A stretch of 64,000 nt of DNA, taken from positions 558,001 through 622,000 of the forward strand of contig NZ_PIPW01000001.1 of assembly GCF_003987215.1 (NCBI RefSeq). The letters are read 5' to 3'. The position numbers were made by a program, and so were the translations under genes. A model generated the notes under the pieces. It searched no databases. It was given only the letters and a program-made list of their open reading frames with translations, and was not told the origin of the DNA. Shown here piece by piece: positions 50,654 through 59,506 of the stretch. The number at the start of each line of letters is the position of its first letter. Positions within the stretch are counted from its first letter, which is position 1. This DNA comes from Pseudidiomarina halophila. Lineage in GTDB: Bacteria > Pseudomonadota > Gammaproteobacteria > Enterobacterales > Alteromonadaceae.

Positions 50654-51054
50654 GTTACTCCGATGATAACCACAAACCACGCAAGCAATTGCTCCGGGAT
50701 AAAAAGAACGCCAAGGTTGCAGGTGTTTGCGCCGGAATAGCGAACTACTTCAACATTGAAGCCTGGCTGGTGCGTATTATTGTCGTCACCGCTGTAATTT
50801 TTGGCCATGGTTTTGTCGTCATTCTTTATATTGCTGCCTGGATGATTCTGGATGAGAAGCCAGTGCAAAAGAACAATGGTGATCACCAACCGATAGGTTT
50901 AAAGACCAAAGTTTATGGTGCGGGTGAGCCGCCGCGTCAGGCGTACCAGGAAATCGACGAGGAATTTCGTGAACTTGAGGGACGTTTGCAGGAAATGGAG
51001 CGTTACGTTACCTCGAATGCTTATCAAGTCGATCGCGAGTTGAGAAAGCTTTAA
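50650..51054 (+). CDS. pspC: Phage shock protein C
   Basis: Inner-membrane sensor of 134 residues. The PspC domain is KNAKVAGVCAGIANYFNIEA followed by LVRIIVVTAVIFGHGFVVIL and IAAWMILDE. A C-terminal coiled-coil-like part (EEFRELEGRLQEMERYV) probably contacts PspA. pspD and pspE are not found downstream; megL follows after 132 bases in which I see no terminator. Confidence 0.93.
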   Translation: MSYSDDNHKPRKQLLRDKKNAKVAGVCAGIANYFNIEAWLVRIIVVTAVIFGHGFVVILYIAAWMILDEKPVQKNNGDHQPIGLKTKVYGAGEPPRQAYQEIDEEFRELEGRLQEMERYVTSNAYQVDRELRKL

Positions 51055-51186
51055 CTTTGCGCTCCATCAAGCTTCAGGTGGAAAATTAGCGTTACACCCA
51101 GGCCGCATCTCTGTCACCCTGACAAGTTGCGTTGCGCAAAGGCAGCATGCACTCTTTGATGTCGACAACAAGAGGACGTACTGCCA

Positions 51187-52437
51187 ATGCGCAACAATAA
51201 AAACCAAAAATCGCAATGGCAGCCAGCGACCATGACGATTCACGGTGGCAAACAGCCGGATCAACATGGAGCACTGGTTGCACCGCTCTACCAGACCGCA
51301 ACATTCGCGTTTAACACCACTGCGGAAGGCTCAGCTCGCTTTGCCGGTGAAGAAAGCGGTTATATCTATTCACGTCTTGGCAACCCAACGACTAATGAAC
51401 TCGAAGCACGGGTCGCACAACTTGAAGGCTTTCCTGCAGGGGCTGCATGTGCCACAGGTATGGGCGCGGTTTCCGCTGCAATGCTGGCATTTTTGCAGCA
51501 AGGCGATCATGTTGTTGTTGCCGACGCCATCTACGGTTGTAGTTTTGCACTCTTTTCTCATCTGTTTAAGAAATTCGGTATTGAAGTCGAGTTTGTTGAC
51601 ATGACTGATGCAGAGAATGTTCGTGGCGCCATGCGCGACAACACGAAAATGGTGTTTATTGAAACCCCGGCTAACCCACATTTAAAAATTATCGATATTG
51701 CCGCGGTTGCGGCCATCGCCCATGAACGTCAGGCTCGGGTCATTGTCGACAATACCTTTATGACGCCGTTATTACAGCAGCCACGTAAGCAGGGCGCTGA
51801 TCTTGTTATTCACAGTGCAACTAAATTTTTAAACGGTCATGGCGACGTCGTTGCTGGCCTCATTTGCGGTAGCGCTGAAGATATTGAGATGATCAAGTCG
51901 ACCACTCTGAAAGATATGGGCGCAACCATGAGTCCGCATGATGCCTGGTTGATTTTGCGTGGCTTGAAAACTCTCGACGTACGGATGGAACGCCACTGCC
52001 AAAATGCCGTCAAAGTAGCTGAGTATCTGGTTCAGCAGCCGTTTGTGCGGGATGTTTATTTCCCGGGGTTGCCGGATCATCCGGCACAGCGCCTGATGGG
52101 AACGCAAATGCATGGCAGCGGTGCTGTTATCGCCTTTGAATTGCACGGCGACAGTCAAGACGCCCAGCGACTATTGGACTATTTAGAGTTGATCACCATT
52201 GCGGTAAGCTTAGGTGACGCAGAAACACTTATTCAGCATCCCGCGTCGATGACACATTCGCCCTATTCGGCGGAAGCGCGTGCCCGTGCAGGGATTAGTG
52301 AGACTTTGATCCGCATTGCCGTAGGCTTAGAAGCGGCCGACGATATTATTAATGATTTAGCACAAGCGTTTGCCAAGACATTCGTAATAGACAACACTAA
52401 AGAACAGCAACAAGGGGAAACTGTGAGTTATGGGTAA
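51187..52437 (+). CDS. megL: Methionine gamma-lyase (PLP enzyme)
   Basis: Cleaves methionine to methanethiol, 2-oxobutyrate and ammonia. The product is 416 residues, including a short basic N-terminal extension. Closest recalled match is Pseudomonas MGL: PLYQTATFAFNT, FAGEESGYIYSRLGNPT, the active-site DAIYGCSF with Cys118 (equivalent to the MGL-specific Cys116), the PLP Lys213 in HSATKFLNGHGDV, KDMGATMSPHDAWLILRG and SLGDAETLIQHPASMTHS. The Cys points to MGL rather than cystathionine gamma-synthase. It overlaps phhA by 8 bases, forming a megL-phhA-phhB unit. Confidence 0.85.
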   Translation: MRNNKNQKSQWQPATMTIHGGKQPDQHGALVAPLYQTATFAFNTTAEGSARFAGEESGYIYSRLGNPTTNELEARVAQLEGFPAGAACATGMGAVSAAMLAFLQQGDHVVVADAIYGCSFALFSHLFKKFGIEVEFVDMTDAENVRGAMRDNTKMVFIETPANPHLKIIDIAAVAAIAHERQARVIVDNTFMTPLLQQPRKQGADLVIHSATKFLNGHGDVVAGLICGSAEDIEMIKSTTLKDMGATMSPHDAWLILRGLKTLDVRMERHCQNAVKVAEYLVQQPFVRDVYFPGLPDHPAQRLMGTQMHGSGAVIAFELHGDSQDAQRLLDYLELITIAVSLGDAETLIQHPASMTHSPYSAEARARAGISETLIRIAVGLEAADDIINDLAQAFAKTFVIDNTKEQQQGETVSYG

Positions 52438-53224
52438 ACAAAGCCAATACGTTTCACGCCAGCCAGACGAGAACGGTATTATCGACTGGAGTGACGAAGA
52501 GAACGCGGTATGGCGCGATTTGGTTGCTCGCCAGTTAAAACACATCCCGGGTAAAGCCTGTGATGAATACATGCATGGCCTGGATTTGCTGGACTTGCCG
52601 CAGGATCGCTTACCGCAGTTACATGAAGTGAATAAAGTGCTGGAGGCAACAACCGGGTGGCAGGTCGCCCAGGTTCCGGCGTTGATTCCGTTTGACGAGT
52701 TTTTCCGGTTATTGGCGAACAAGCAATTTCCGGTAGCTACGTTTATTCGCACACGCGAAGAGTTTGATTATTTACAAGAGCCTGATATTTTTCATGAAAT
52801 ATTTGGCCATTGTCCGTTACTGACCAACCCGGCGTTCGCCCATTTCACCCACCAATACGGTAAGCTCGGGCTGAATGCGACACCCAAAGAACGGGTTTAT
52901 CTAGCACGGTTATATTGGTTTACCGTGGAGTTTGGTTTGTTGAATACCCCTGACGGACTGCGCATCTATGGTGGCGGTATTTTATCTTCGCCAGGCGAAA
53001 CGGAATATGCGATCCACAGCGATGTGCCTGAACGTAACCCCTTAGTACCGCTGGATGCGTTGCGTACGCCTTATCGCATCGACATTATGCAACCGATTTA
53101 CTACACCATTGAAAGTACTGAGAAGCTGTTTGAAATTGCGGATCTGGATATCATGGCGCTAGTTCATGAAGCGATGGAACTTGGTTTGTTTGAACCGAAG
53201 TTTCCACCTAAAGATGCCGCCTGA
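52430..53224 (+). CDS. phhA: Phenylalanine 4-hydroxylase
   Basis: Tetrahydropterin- and iron-dependent monooxygenase making tyrosine from phenylalanine. The product is 264 residues, the single-domain bacterial form. Iron ligands are His122 and His127 in [13 protein letters not shown] and Glu167 in [10 protein letters not shown]. The pterin-pocket region [13 protein letters not shown] is also present. It overlaps megL and lies 28 bases before phhB, which recycles the pterin. Confidence 0.96.
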   Translation: MGKQSQYVSRQPDENGIIDWSDEENAVWRDLVARQLKHIPGKACDEYMHGLDLLDLPQDRLPQLHEVNKVLEATTGWQVAQVPALIPFDEFFRLLANKQFPVATFIRTREEFDYLQEPDIFHEIFGHCPLLTNPAFAHFTHQYGKLGLNATPKERVYLARLYWFTVEFGLLNTPDGLRIYGGGILSSPGETEYAIHSDVPERNPLVPLDALRTPYRIDIMQPIYYTIESTEKLFEIADLDIMALVHEAMELGLFEPKFPPKDAA

Positions 53225-53252
53225 CAGTTCAACGACAGAAAAGGGAGTTAAT

Positions 53253-53597
53253 ATGAGTGACTTGAAAGAACAAAAATGTGAAGCCTGTAATGCTGAGGCT
53301 CCGAAAGTGACTGACGAAGAGTTAGCGGAGCTAATGCGCGAAATTCCTGAATGGACGCCGGTAACGCGCGATGGCGTGATGCAGCTCGAGCGCGAGTTTA
53401 AGTTTAAAAACTTCAAACAAGCGCTGGCTTTCACAGTTAAAATTGGTGCTATTGCCGAAGACGAAGCTCATCACCCAACTCTGGTGACCGAGTGGGGCAA
53501 AGTCACTGTTACCTGGTGGACCCATTCAATTAATGGTCTGCACAAAAATGATTTTATTATGGCGGCACGGACTGACGAAGCAAGAAACGAAGACTAA
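53253..53597 (+). CDS. phhB: Pterin-4a-carbinolamine dehydratase
   Basis: Dehydrates the 4a-hydroxy-pterin made by PhhA so the cofactor can be reduced again. The product is 114 residues. I used the ATG at 53253 because GGGAG lies about five bases upstream and the protein then begins like its family. Motifs are [22 protein letters not shown] and the active-site [20 protein letters not shown]. The N-terminal [12 protein letters not shown] is conserved in gammaproteobacterial PhhB. Confidence 0.95.
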   Translation: MSDLKEQKCEACNAEAPKVTDEELAELMREIPEWTPVTRDGVMQLEREFKFKNFKQALAFTVKIGAIAEDEAHHPTLVTEWGKVTVTWWTHSINGLHKNDFIMAARTDEARNED

Positions 53598-53640
53598 ATC
53601 CGCCAGCTTGCGCCGGTTCGCGTAAAGCTATCGACAAAGA

Positions 53641-53673
53641 GCCTCTGCCCTAGTGACGGGTGGAGGCTTTTTT
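53641..53673 (+). terminator. Rho-independent terminator after phhB
   Basis: GCCTCTGCCC (53641-53650), a 7-base loop and GGGTGGAGGC (53658-53667), with G-U pairs in the inner stem, then six T. It ends the megL-phhA-phhB unit. Confidence 0.85.
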
Positions 53674-53674
53674 A

Positions 53675-53692
53675 TGTATACTTATGTTTACA
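53675..53692. promoter_or_regulatory. TyrR-type box upstream of tyrR
   Basis: TGTATACTTATGTTTACA matches the TyrR box consensus TGTAAA-N6-TTTACA at ten of twelve fixed positions or better. It ends 26 bases before tyrR, suggesting that TyrR represses its own gene. Confidence 0.75.
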
Positions 53693-53718
53693 TAATAACC
53701 AACCTATAAGTTGTGCTG

Positions 53719-55287
53719 ATGCGTCTCGAAATTACCTGTGATGACCGCCTTGGTCTTTGCCAGGATGTGCTGCAAATCCTGCGTTCCCGCGAAATTGATC
53801 TACGTGGTATTGAAGTTGATCCGAAAGGAAAAATCTTTCTGAATTTCCCGGAGCTTGAGTTTAAAGATTTTCAGCATCTGATGCCTGAAATTCGCCGCAT
53901 ACCTAATGTGAAAGATGTAAAAACCGTAGCTTTTATGCCCTCAGAGCGGGAGCATTTTGAGTTTAGTTTACTATTAAATAAGCTTCCTGATCCCGTCCTT
54001 TCCATTGATGCCAGAGGCTTCATCGACATCGCCAATGATGCCGCCGGTCTATTACTTACTGATACGCGTCAGCATTTACCGGGCACCGTTATTACTCAAT
54101 GGCTTAGTGGCTTTAACATCAGTCGCTGGCTGGAACGTCAGCCGACGGAGCCACAGGTGAGCCAGGTTACCATCAATGGTGCCAAGTACTTTGCTGAGTT
54201 GATGCCTATCTGGGTCGCTGATGAGCATAAAAAAACCAGTTTCGCGGGCGCGGTACTGACCTGCAAGCCACAACCTCTGAGTAGCCAGTGGCAGCGTACC
54301 GGCCAACAGGATGCGTTTCATCAGCTGCTCGGTGAACATGCCAGCATGAAGCGCCTGCGCAAAGAAGCACGGCGTATGGCAGAACTTAATGTCCCCTTGT
54401 TAGTGCAAGGTGAAACTGGAGTCGGTAAAGAGCTGCTGGCGCGCGCCTGTCATCAATCCAGTCATCGTGCGGAGCAACCGTTTTTGGCGGTCAATTGTGC
54501 GGCTCTACCTGATAATGTCGCCGAAAGTGAATTGTTCGGGCATGGCAAAGGTAGTCTCGGACCGCACACCGAGGCGAAGAAGGGGATCTTCGAGCAGGCC
54601 AATGGCGGTACTGTACTTTTAGATGCAGTAGGGGAAATGTCGAATGGCTTGCAAGCGAAATTGCTGCGCTTTATTCAGGATGGCAAATTTCGGCGTATTG
54701 GTGAGGAACAAGAGGTATCGGTTGATGTGCGAATTATCTGTTCGGCACGCGATGATTTATTGCTGCGTGTTGAGGCCGGTACTTTCCGGGAGGATTTGTT
54801 CTACCGCTTAAACGTTCTGAGCCTGCAGCTGCCTCCATTGCGCGAGCGCAAATCCGACATTCCGTTGTTGGCTGAGCATTTTGGTCTGCAGGCCTGCCAA
54901 CGTCTGGGCCGTAGCCTGGTACTTTTGACCCGGGATTGCCGTGAGTTACTGCAGCGCTATCAGTGGCCCGGCAACGTGCGCCAGCTGGAAAATGTATTGT
55001 TTCGTTCTATCTCCATGCTTGAAGGCGATCGCCTGACTGCAGCCGACGTTTATCTTCCTGAAGCGGAAGGCTTACACGAAAACGTCGCGGTCGATCTTGA
55101 AGAGGGAAGTCTGGATGAGGCGGTTAAAAAATTTGAAAGCACAATATTACGCCGCTTGTATCCAAGCTATCCAAGCACCCGTCAATTAGCGAAAAAGCTG
55201 GGACTTTCACATACTGCAGTGGCGAATAAATTGCGTGAGTACGGTATCGGCAAACAACGACGGCGAGCCACAACTAAACCTCAGTAG
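53719..55287 (+). CDS. tyrR: TyrR/PhhR-type aromatic amino acid regulator
   Basis: Regulator of aromatic amino acid genes, 522 residues; E. coli TyrR has 513. The ATG at 53719 gives the family N-terminus MRLEITCDDRLGLCQDVLQI. Domains in order: ACT (1-75), PAS (about 80-190), AAA+ (about 205-430) and a helix-turn-helix (TRQLAKKLGLSHTAVANKL). Walker A is GETGVGKELLA. The loop equal to GAFTGA reads GKGSLGP (276-282), and the Walker B DE is Asp302-Ala303 (LLDAVGEMS), so the conserved Glu is missing. It probably binds ATP and DNA but may not hydrolyse ATP well. Confidence 0.94.
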   Translation: MRLEITCDDRLGLCQDVLQILRSREIDLRGIEVDPKGKIFLNFPELEFKDFQHLMPEIRRIPNVKDVKTVAFMPSEREHFEFSLLLNKLPDPVLSIDARGFIDIANDAAGLLLTDTRQHLPGTVITQWLSGFNISRWLERQPTEPQVSQVTINGAKYFAELMPIWVADEHKKTSFAGAVLTCKPQPLSSQWQRTGQQDAFHQLLGEHASMKRLRKEARRMAELNVPLLVQGETGVGKELLARACHQSSHRAEQPFLAVNCAALPDNVAESELFGHGKGSLGPHTEAKKGIFEQANGGTVLLDAVGEMSNGLQAKLLRFIQDGKFRRIGEEQEVSVDVRIICSARDDLLLRVEAGTFREDLFYRLNVLSLQLPPLRERKSDIPLLAEHFGLQACQRLGRSLVLLTRDCRELLQRYQWPGNVRQLENVLFRSISMLEGDRLTAADVYLPEAEGLHENVAVDLEEGSLDEAVKKFESTILRRLYPSYPSTRQLAKKLGLSHTAVANKLREYGIGKQRRRATTKPQ

Positions 55288-55317
55288 TAAAGCTTTGTTT
55301 ACGTTAAAGACGGACGC

Positions 55318-55335
55318 TGTATGGAAAAGCGTACA
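55318..55335. promoter_or_regulatory. TyrR-type box 1 upstream of hppD
   Basis: TGTATGGAAAAGCGTACA keeps the TGTA-N10-TACA frame of a TyrR box (consensus TGTAAA-N6-TTTACA). It starts 50 bases before box 2, close to five helical turns, in the 212-base gap upstream of the tyrosine-degradation genes. Confidence 0.6.
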
Positions 55336-55367
55336 TATCTAACGCAGATTGTTAGCTAAAGTTGATC

Positions 55368-55385
55368 TGTATCAACATGTTTACA
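55368..55385. promoter_or_regulatory. TyrR-type box 2 upstream of hppD
   Basis: TGTATCAACATGTTTACA has the full right half-site TTTACA and a left half TGTATC, a good TyrR box. It lies 114 bases before hppD and probably near its promoter; I could not identify a convincing -10/-35 pair. Confidence 0.7.
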
Positions 55386-55499
55386 AAAGTACGGGTTGCT
55401 ACAGTGCTGAAGCATTCCATGCCAGCACTAGTAGTTGACCGACAGGCATAGTAGAACATAGGCACTATTAAAGCCTAACGTACGAACGAGGACTACAGA

Positions 55500-56576
55500 A
55501 TGACTGACATTAACTATAACCCATTACAAACTGACGGATTCGAATTCGTTGAATACACTGCCCCTGATGCAAAAGGCATCGCCGCCCTGAAAGACCTGTT
55601 TGTAAAACTTGGTTTTACTGAAGTAGCAAAACACAAGAGCAAAGAAGTCTGGTTGTACAAACAAAACGACATTAATTTTGTGATTAATGCTGAAACTGGT
55701 GGTCAGGCCGAAGCCTTTGCCAAGGATCATGGACCTAGTGTTTGTGGCATGGCGTGGCGGGTCAAGGATGCGCAACACGCATTTGAGCATGCCGTTGAAA
55801 ATGGTGCGAAACCATTTAAACGCACGCCGGGCGCCGGTGAAGCTGATTTTCCAGCGGTTTATGGGATTGGCGAAAGCGTGTTGTACTTTATTGACGACTA
55901 TGAAGGTTTAGGTGTTTACGCAGATGATTTTGACTTCTACGATAACTGGGAAGCGAAAATGAAAGACCACGCTGCCGGACTCTATGAAGTGGATCACCTT
56001 ACTCACAATGTTTTCCGCGGCAACATGGATACCTGGGCAGGATTTTACGAGCGTATCGGTAACTTCCGCGAGATCCGTTATTTCGACATCGAAGGCAAGT
56101 TAACCGGCTTGTTGAGCCGCGCAATGACCGCACCGTGCGGCAAGATTCGTATTCCGATTAACGAATCACACGATGACAAATCACAAATCGAAGAGTACTT
56201 GCGTGAGTACCAGGGTGAAGGCATCCAGCATATCGCCCTGACTTCAGACAATATCTATAAAACCGTGCGCGACCTGCGCGAAATTGGTATGGACTTCATG
56301 CCTACGCCAGACACCTACTATGAGAAAGTAAACGACCGGGTTGAAGGCCATGAGGAAAATCTTGAGGATTTACGTGAGTTACAGATTTTGATTGATGGCG
56401 CGCCGATGAAAGACGGTATTTTGCTGCAGATCTTTACCAAAACTGTGATTGGCCCGGTATTCTTTGAAATCATTCAGCGCAAAGGTAACGAAGGCTTTGG
56501 TGAAGGTAACTTTAAAGCCTTGTTTGAATCCATTGAAGAAGATCAAATTCGCCGCGGAGTATTAAGCGATGCGTAA
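55500..56576 (+). CDS. hppD: 4-Hydroxyphenylpyruvate dioxygenase
   Basis: Fe(II) enzyme converting 4-hydroxyphenylpyruvate to homogentisate. The product is 358 residues. The C-terminal catalytic domain carries the iron ligands in VDHLTHNVF (first His), GIQHIALTSDNIY (second His) and VFFEIIQRKG (Glu). GAGGAC precedes the ATG. It is first of the hppD-hmgA-fahA-maiA unit and overlaps hmgA by 8 bases. Two TyrR-type boxes lie upstream. Confidence 0.96.
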   Translation: MTDINYNPLQTDGFEFVEYTAPDAKGIAALKDLFVKLGFTEVAKHKSKEVWLYKQNDINFVINAETGGQAEAFAKDHGPSVCGMAWRVKDAQHAFEHAVENGAKPFKRTPGAGEADFPAVYGIGESVLYFIDDYEGLGVYADDFDFYDNWEAKMKDHAAGLYEVDHLTHNVFRGNMDTWAGFYERIGNFREIRYFDIEGKLTGLLSRAMTAPCGKIRIPINESHDDKSQIEEYLREYQGEGIQHIALTSDNIYKTVRDLREIGMDFMPTPDTYYEKVNDRVEGHEENLEDLRELQILIDGAPMKDGILLQIFTKTVIGPVFFEIIQRKGNEGFGEGNFKALFESIEEDQIRRGVLSDA

Positions 56577-57714
56577 ATGGATTAGCTTTCCGAAACAAGT
56601 GGGAGTGAGCTCGAAACAAGCTCACGCCGACTTTCCGGAGCAGGCGATCTATGAACGTGAAGTCGGCCGCAGTGGCTTTTTTGGGCCGGCGACGCACTTT
56701 CATCACCGCCATGCACCGACCGGGTGGAGTGAGTGGGAAGGTGAGTTACGTCCACGTAACTTCGACTTCAACAAGCTTGATAACGTCGCGACTGAATCGC
56801 CGTGGCAAGTGCCGCTGCTATTGCATAATGCGCAGTGCAAGTTTCGGATCTGGCACTGTAACGAAGCAATGCCATTTCTGGTGCGCAATGCCGATGGTGA
56901 TGAGCTGCTGTTCATTCATGAGGGACGTGGCGAACTGTTTTGTGATTATGGCCACATTACCCTTGAGAAGGGCGATTATTTTGCCATTCCGCGCTCCACC
57001 AACTGGCGTATTGAGCCGTTGGAGCCCATGCAAATCGTAATGATTGAGGCGACCAACAGTGCTTATCAGTTGCCGGAAAAGGGCTTGGTCGGAAATCACG
57101 CCATCTTTGATCCAGCTTGTTTGGATACGCCGGATATCGATGCTGCATTTAAACAGCAGTACAGCGAAGAGCAATGGCGGATTGAGGTGAAACGACATAA
57201 TCAGATCTCGCGGATTACCTATCCTTATAATCCGTTGGATGCTGTGGGCTGGCATGGTGATTTAGCGCCTGTGCGGATCAACTGGCGTGATATACGCCCG
57301 CTGATGAGCCATCGCTATCATTTACCACCATCGGCGCATACTACCTTTGTTGCCGAAGGTTTTGTGGTATGTACTTTCGTGCCGCGGCCGATTGAATCGG
57401 ACCCCGGCGCACTGAAGGTGCCTTTCTACCATAATAACGACGATTACGACGAAGTCTTGTTCTATCATGAAGGTGATTTTTTCAGTCGTGACAATATCGA
57501 TAAAGGCATGGTGACCTTTCATCCTGCAGGCTTCACCCACGGTCCGCACCCGAAAGCGTTCCAGGCAGGGCGGGAGTATCGGAAAAAATTCACCGACGAA
57601 GTTGCGGTGATGCTGGATACCCGCAATGCATTGGAAATGGGCGATGTCTGTGCGCAAGTTGAAAACCCAGACTATGTGTATAGCTGGCAAGCAAAAGACG
57701 AAAAGGCTAAATAA
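56569..57714 (+). CDS. hmgA: Homogentisate 1,2-dioxygenase
   Basis: Opens the homogentisate ring to maleylacetoacetate. The product is 381 residues, the shorter form seen in Vibrio and Shewanella relatives rather than the 430-residue Pseudomonas form. Family stretches include GPATHFHHRHAPTGWSEW, the central GWHGDLAPVRINWRDI and the metal-ligand part VTFHPAGFTHGPHPKAF. It overlaps hppD and lies 3 bases before fahA. Loss of this gene typically causes brown pyomelanin pigment. Confidence 0.93.
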   Translation: MRKWISFPKQVGVSSKQAHADFPEQAIYEREVGRSGFFGPATHFHHRHAPTGWSEWEGELRPRNFDFNKLDNVATESPWQVPLLLHNAQCKFRIWHCNEAMPFLVRNADGDELLFIHEGRGELFCDYGHITLEKGDYFAIPRSTNWRIEPLEPMQIVMIEATNSAYQLPEKGLVGNHAIFDPACLDTPDIDAAFKQQYSEEQWRIEVKRHNQISRITYPYNPLDAVGWHGDLAPVRINWRDIRPLMSHRYHLPPSAHTTFVAEGFVVCTFVPRPIESDPGALKVPFYHNNDDYDEVLFYHEGDFFSRDNIDKGMVTFHPAGFTHGPHPKAFQAGREYRKKFTDEVAVMLDTRNALEMGDVCAQVENPDYVYSWQAKDEKAK

Positions 57715-57717
57715 TCT

Positions 57718-58737
57718 ATGAAATTTGCAACCTATCGAAATGGTACACGCGATGGCCAACTGATGGTGGTGAGTCGTGATCTGACGAAAGCTGTTGCGGT
57801 TCCAGCTTTAGCTGAAACCTTACAGGAAGTTCTTGATGACTGGGATGGCATTGCGCCTGAACTGGAACGGGTTTATACCGCGCTGAATAACGGCGAGCTT
57901 GATGATGCTGTGGCATTTGATGAGAGCCTTTGTGAGTCGCCGTTACCGCGCGCTTACCAGTGGGCCGACGGCAGCGCCTATGTTAACCATGTGGAATTGG
58001 TGCGCCGTGCGCGCAATGCGGAAATGCCGGAAAGTTTCTGGACCGATCCACTGATGTATCAGGGTGGTTCCGACGATTTTCTGGGTCCAAAAGACGTTAT
58101 CGAAATGGGTGACACCGCCTGGGGCATCGATTTTGAAGGTGAAGTTGCCATTATTACCGACGACGTACCTATGGGTGTTACGGCAGCAGATGCTGGCCAG
58201 TACATTCGCTTGTTGATGTTGGTAAATGATGTGTCGCTGCGAGGACTCATCCCTAATGAACTAGGTAAAGGATTTGGTTTCTTCCAGTCGAAACCGTCGT
58301 CGGCGTTTTCTCCGGTTGCGGTGACTCCGGATGAACTCGGTGATGCCTGGAGTGACAATAAGGTGCATTTACCTTTGCTGAGTGAATACAACGGTAAGCC
58401 ATTTGGCAAGCCGAACGCTGGTGAGGATATGACCTTTGATTTTGCCCAGTTGGTCGCTCATGCGGCGAAAACCCGCCATTTGGGAGCGGGTGCCATCATA
58501 GGTTCAGGTACTGTTTCGAATAAACAAGGGACTGAGCATGGTAGCGCTATCGAGGAAGGCGGTGTGGGCTATAGCTGTATTGCCGAAGTCCGGATGATTG
58601 AAACCATTCGTGACGGCAAGCCAACTACCGGCTTTATGCAGTTTGGCGATACCATCAAAATTGAGATGAAAGACGCGCAAGGTGAAAGTATTTTTGGCAG
58701 TATTGACCAAAAGGTCCTACAGTATCAGCCAGACTAA
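57718..58737 (+). CDS. fahA: Fumarylacetoacetate hydrolase family protein
   Basis: Last step of tyrosine catabolism, cleaving fumarylacetoacetate to fumarate and acetoacetate. The product is 339 residues. The FAH fold is seen with metal ligands in WGIDFEGEVAIIT (Glu residues) and NDVSLRGLIP, and IIGSGTVSNKQGTEHGSAIE near the end. It is the bacterial short-form FAH, shorter than the animal enzyme. It lies 3 bases after hmgA and 23 bases before maiA. Confidence 0.92.
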   Translation: MKFATYRNGTRDGQLMVVSRDLTKAVAVPALAETLQEVLDDWDGIAPELERVYTALNNGELDDAVAFDESLCESPLPRAYQWADGSAYVNHVELVRRARNAEMPESFWTDPLMYQGGSDDFLGPKDVIEMGDTAWGIDFEGEVAIITDDVPMGVTAADAGQYIRLLMLVNDVSLRGLIPNELGKGFGFFQSKPSSAFSPVAVTPDELGDAWSDNKVHLPLLSEYNGKPFGKPNAGEDMTFDFAQLVAHAAKTRHLGAGAIIGSGTVSNKQGTEHGSAIEEGGVGYSCIAEVRMIETIRDGKPTTGFMQFGDTIKIEMKDAQGESIFGSIDQKVLQYQPD

Positions 58738-58760
58738 AATTCATCGGCGGAGTCTATGCT

Positions 58761-59402
58761 ATGGAACTCTACGGTTACTGGCGCTCCAGCGCCAGTTATC
58801 GGGCGCGTATCGCCCTTAATTTTAAAAACATTGATTACAACTACGTCCCTGTTCACCTGCTTAAGGATGGTGGCCAGCAACATCAGCAGGCCTATCGTCA
58901 GCTTAACCCTAACGGGCTGGTGCCGACCCTGGTTGATGGGCAGGTCATTCTGCATCAGTCACTGGCAATCATTGAGTATCTGGAAGAAAAGTATCCAGAC
59001 CCGTCGTTGTTGCCGGGTAAACCCAAACAGCGAGGGGCGATCCGAGCCTTAGCGCTGGATCTTTCCAGTGAACTGCAGCCCTTGATCAACCTGCGCGTTC
59101 AACAGTACTTAAAGCAGCAGCTGAAGGTTACTGACGAGCAGAAACAGGAATGGTTAAATCATTGGTTTGCTGAAAGCTTTAAAGCGTTCGAAAAAAATCT
59201 CGAAGAAGTCTCAGGGCGCTACTGTGTGGGCGATGAGTTTTCTCTTGCGGACGTATGCTTAGTACCACAGATGTACAGTGCCCAAAGATTTGCTGTTGAG
59301 TTAAAGGAATATCCTTTATTGAATGCAATCTACGAGCGCGTACAGGAACTGCCCTGGGTCAAAGATGCACATCCGGCAAAACAGCCTGATGCGGAATCCT
59401 GA
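58761..59402 (+). CDS. maiA: Maleylacetoacetate isomerase (zeta-class GST)
   Basis: Glutathione-dependent cis-trans isomerase linking HmgA and FahA. The product is 213 residues. The zeta-class motif is YWRSSASYRARIALN (SSxxxR(V/A)R), the thioredoxin-like domain ends with LHQSLAIIEYLEEKYP, and the C-terminal helical domain has FSLADVCLVPQMY. It is the last gene of the tyrosine-degradation unit and is followed by a terminator. Confidence 0.95.
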   Translation: MELYGYWRSSASYRARIALNFKNIDYNYVPVHLLKDGGQQHQQAYRQLNPNGLVPTLVDGQVILHQSLAIIEYLEEKYPDPSLLPGKPKQRGAIRALALDLSSELQPLINLRVQQYLKQQLKVTDEQKQEWLNHWFAESFKAFEKNLEEVSGRYCVGDEFSLADVCLVPQMYSAQRFAVELKEYPLLNAIYERVQELPWVKDAHPAKQPDAES

Positions 59403-59436
59403 ACGCAGGAAATTACAATTTCATCGCAATCATTAA

Positions 59437-59467
59437 ATGCCCGGCTCGTATCTTGCCGGGCATTTTG
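59437..59467 (+). terminator. Rho-independent terminator after maiA
   Basis: ATGCCCGGC (59437-59445), a 9-base loop and GCCGGGCAT (59455-59463), then TTTT. It ends the hppD-hmgA-fahA-maiA unit. Confidence 0.82.
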
Positions 59468-59506
59468 CTTTAATGGCAGTGACTCACATGAAAGGGAAAC
59501 ATAAGA

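Noticed and set aside
51055-51186. TyrR box, SAM riboswitch or terminator upstream of megL
   Set aside because: No TGTA-N10-TACA site, no SAM riboswitch core and no stem with a T-run could be seen in this gap.
55393-55408. Possible sigma-54 promoter upstream of hppD (GG-N10-GC at 55394-55407)
   Set aside because: Only the GG and GC pairs match; the rest of the -24 and -12 elements is poor, and the local TyrR lacks a GAFTGA loop for sigma-54.
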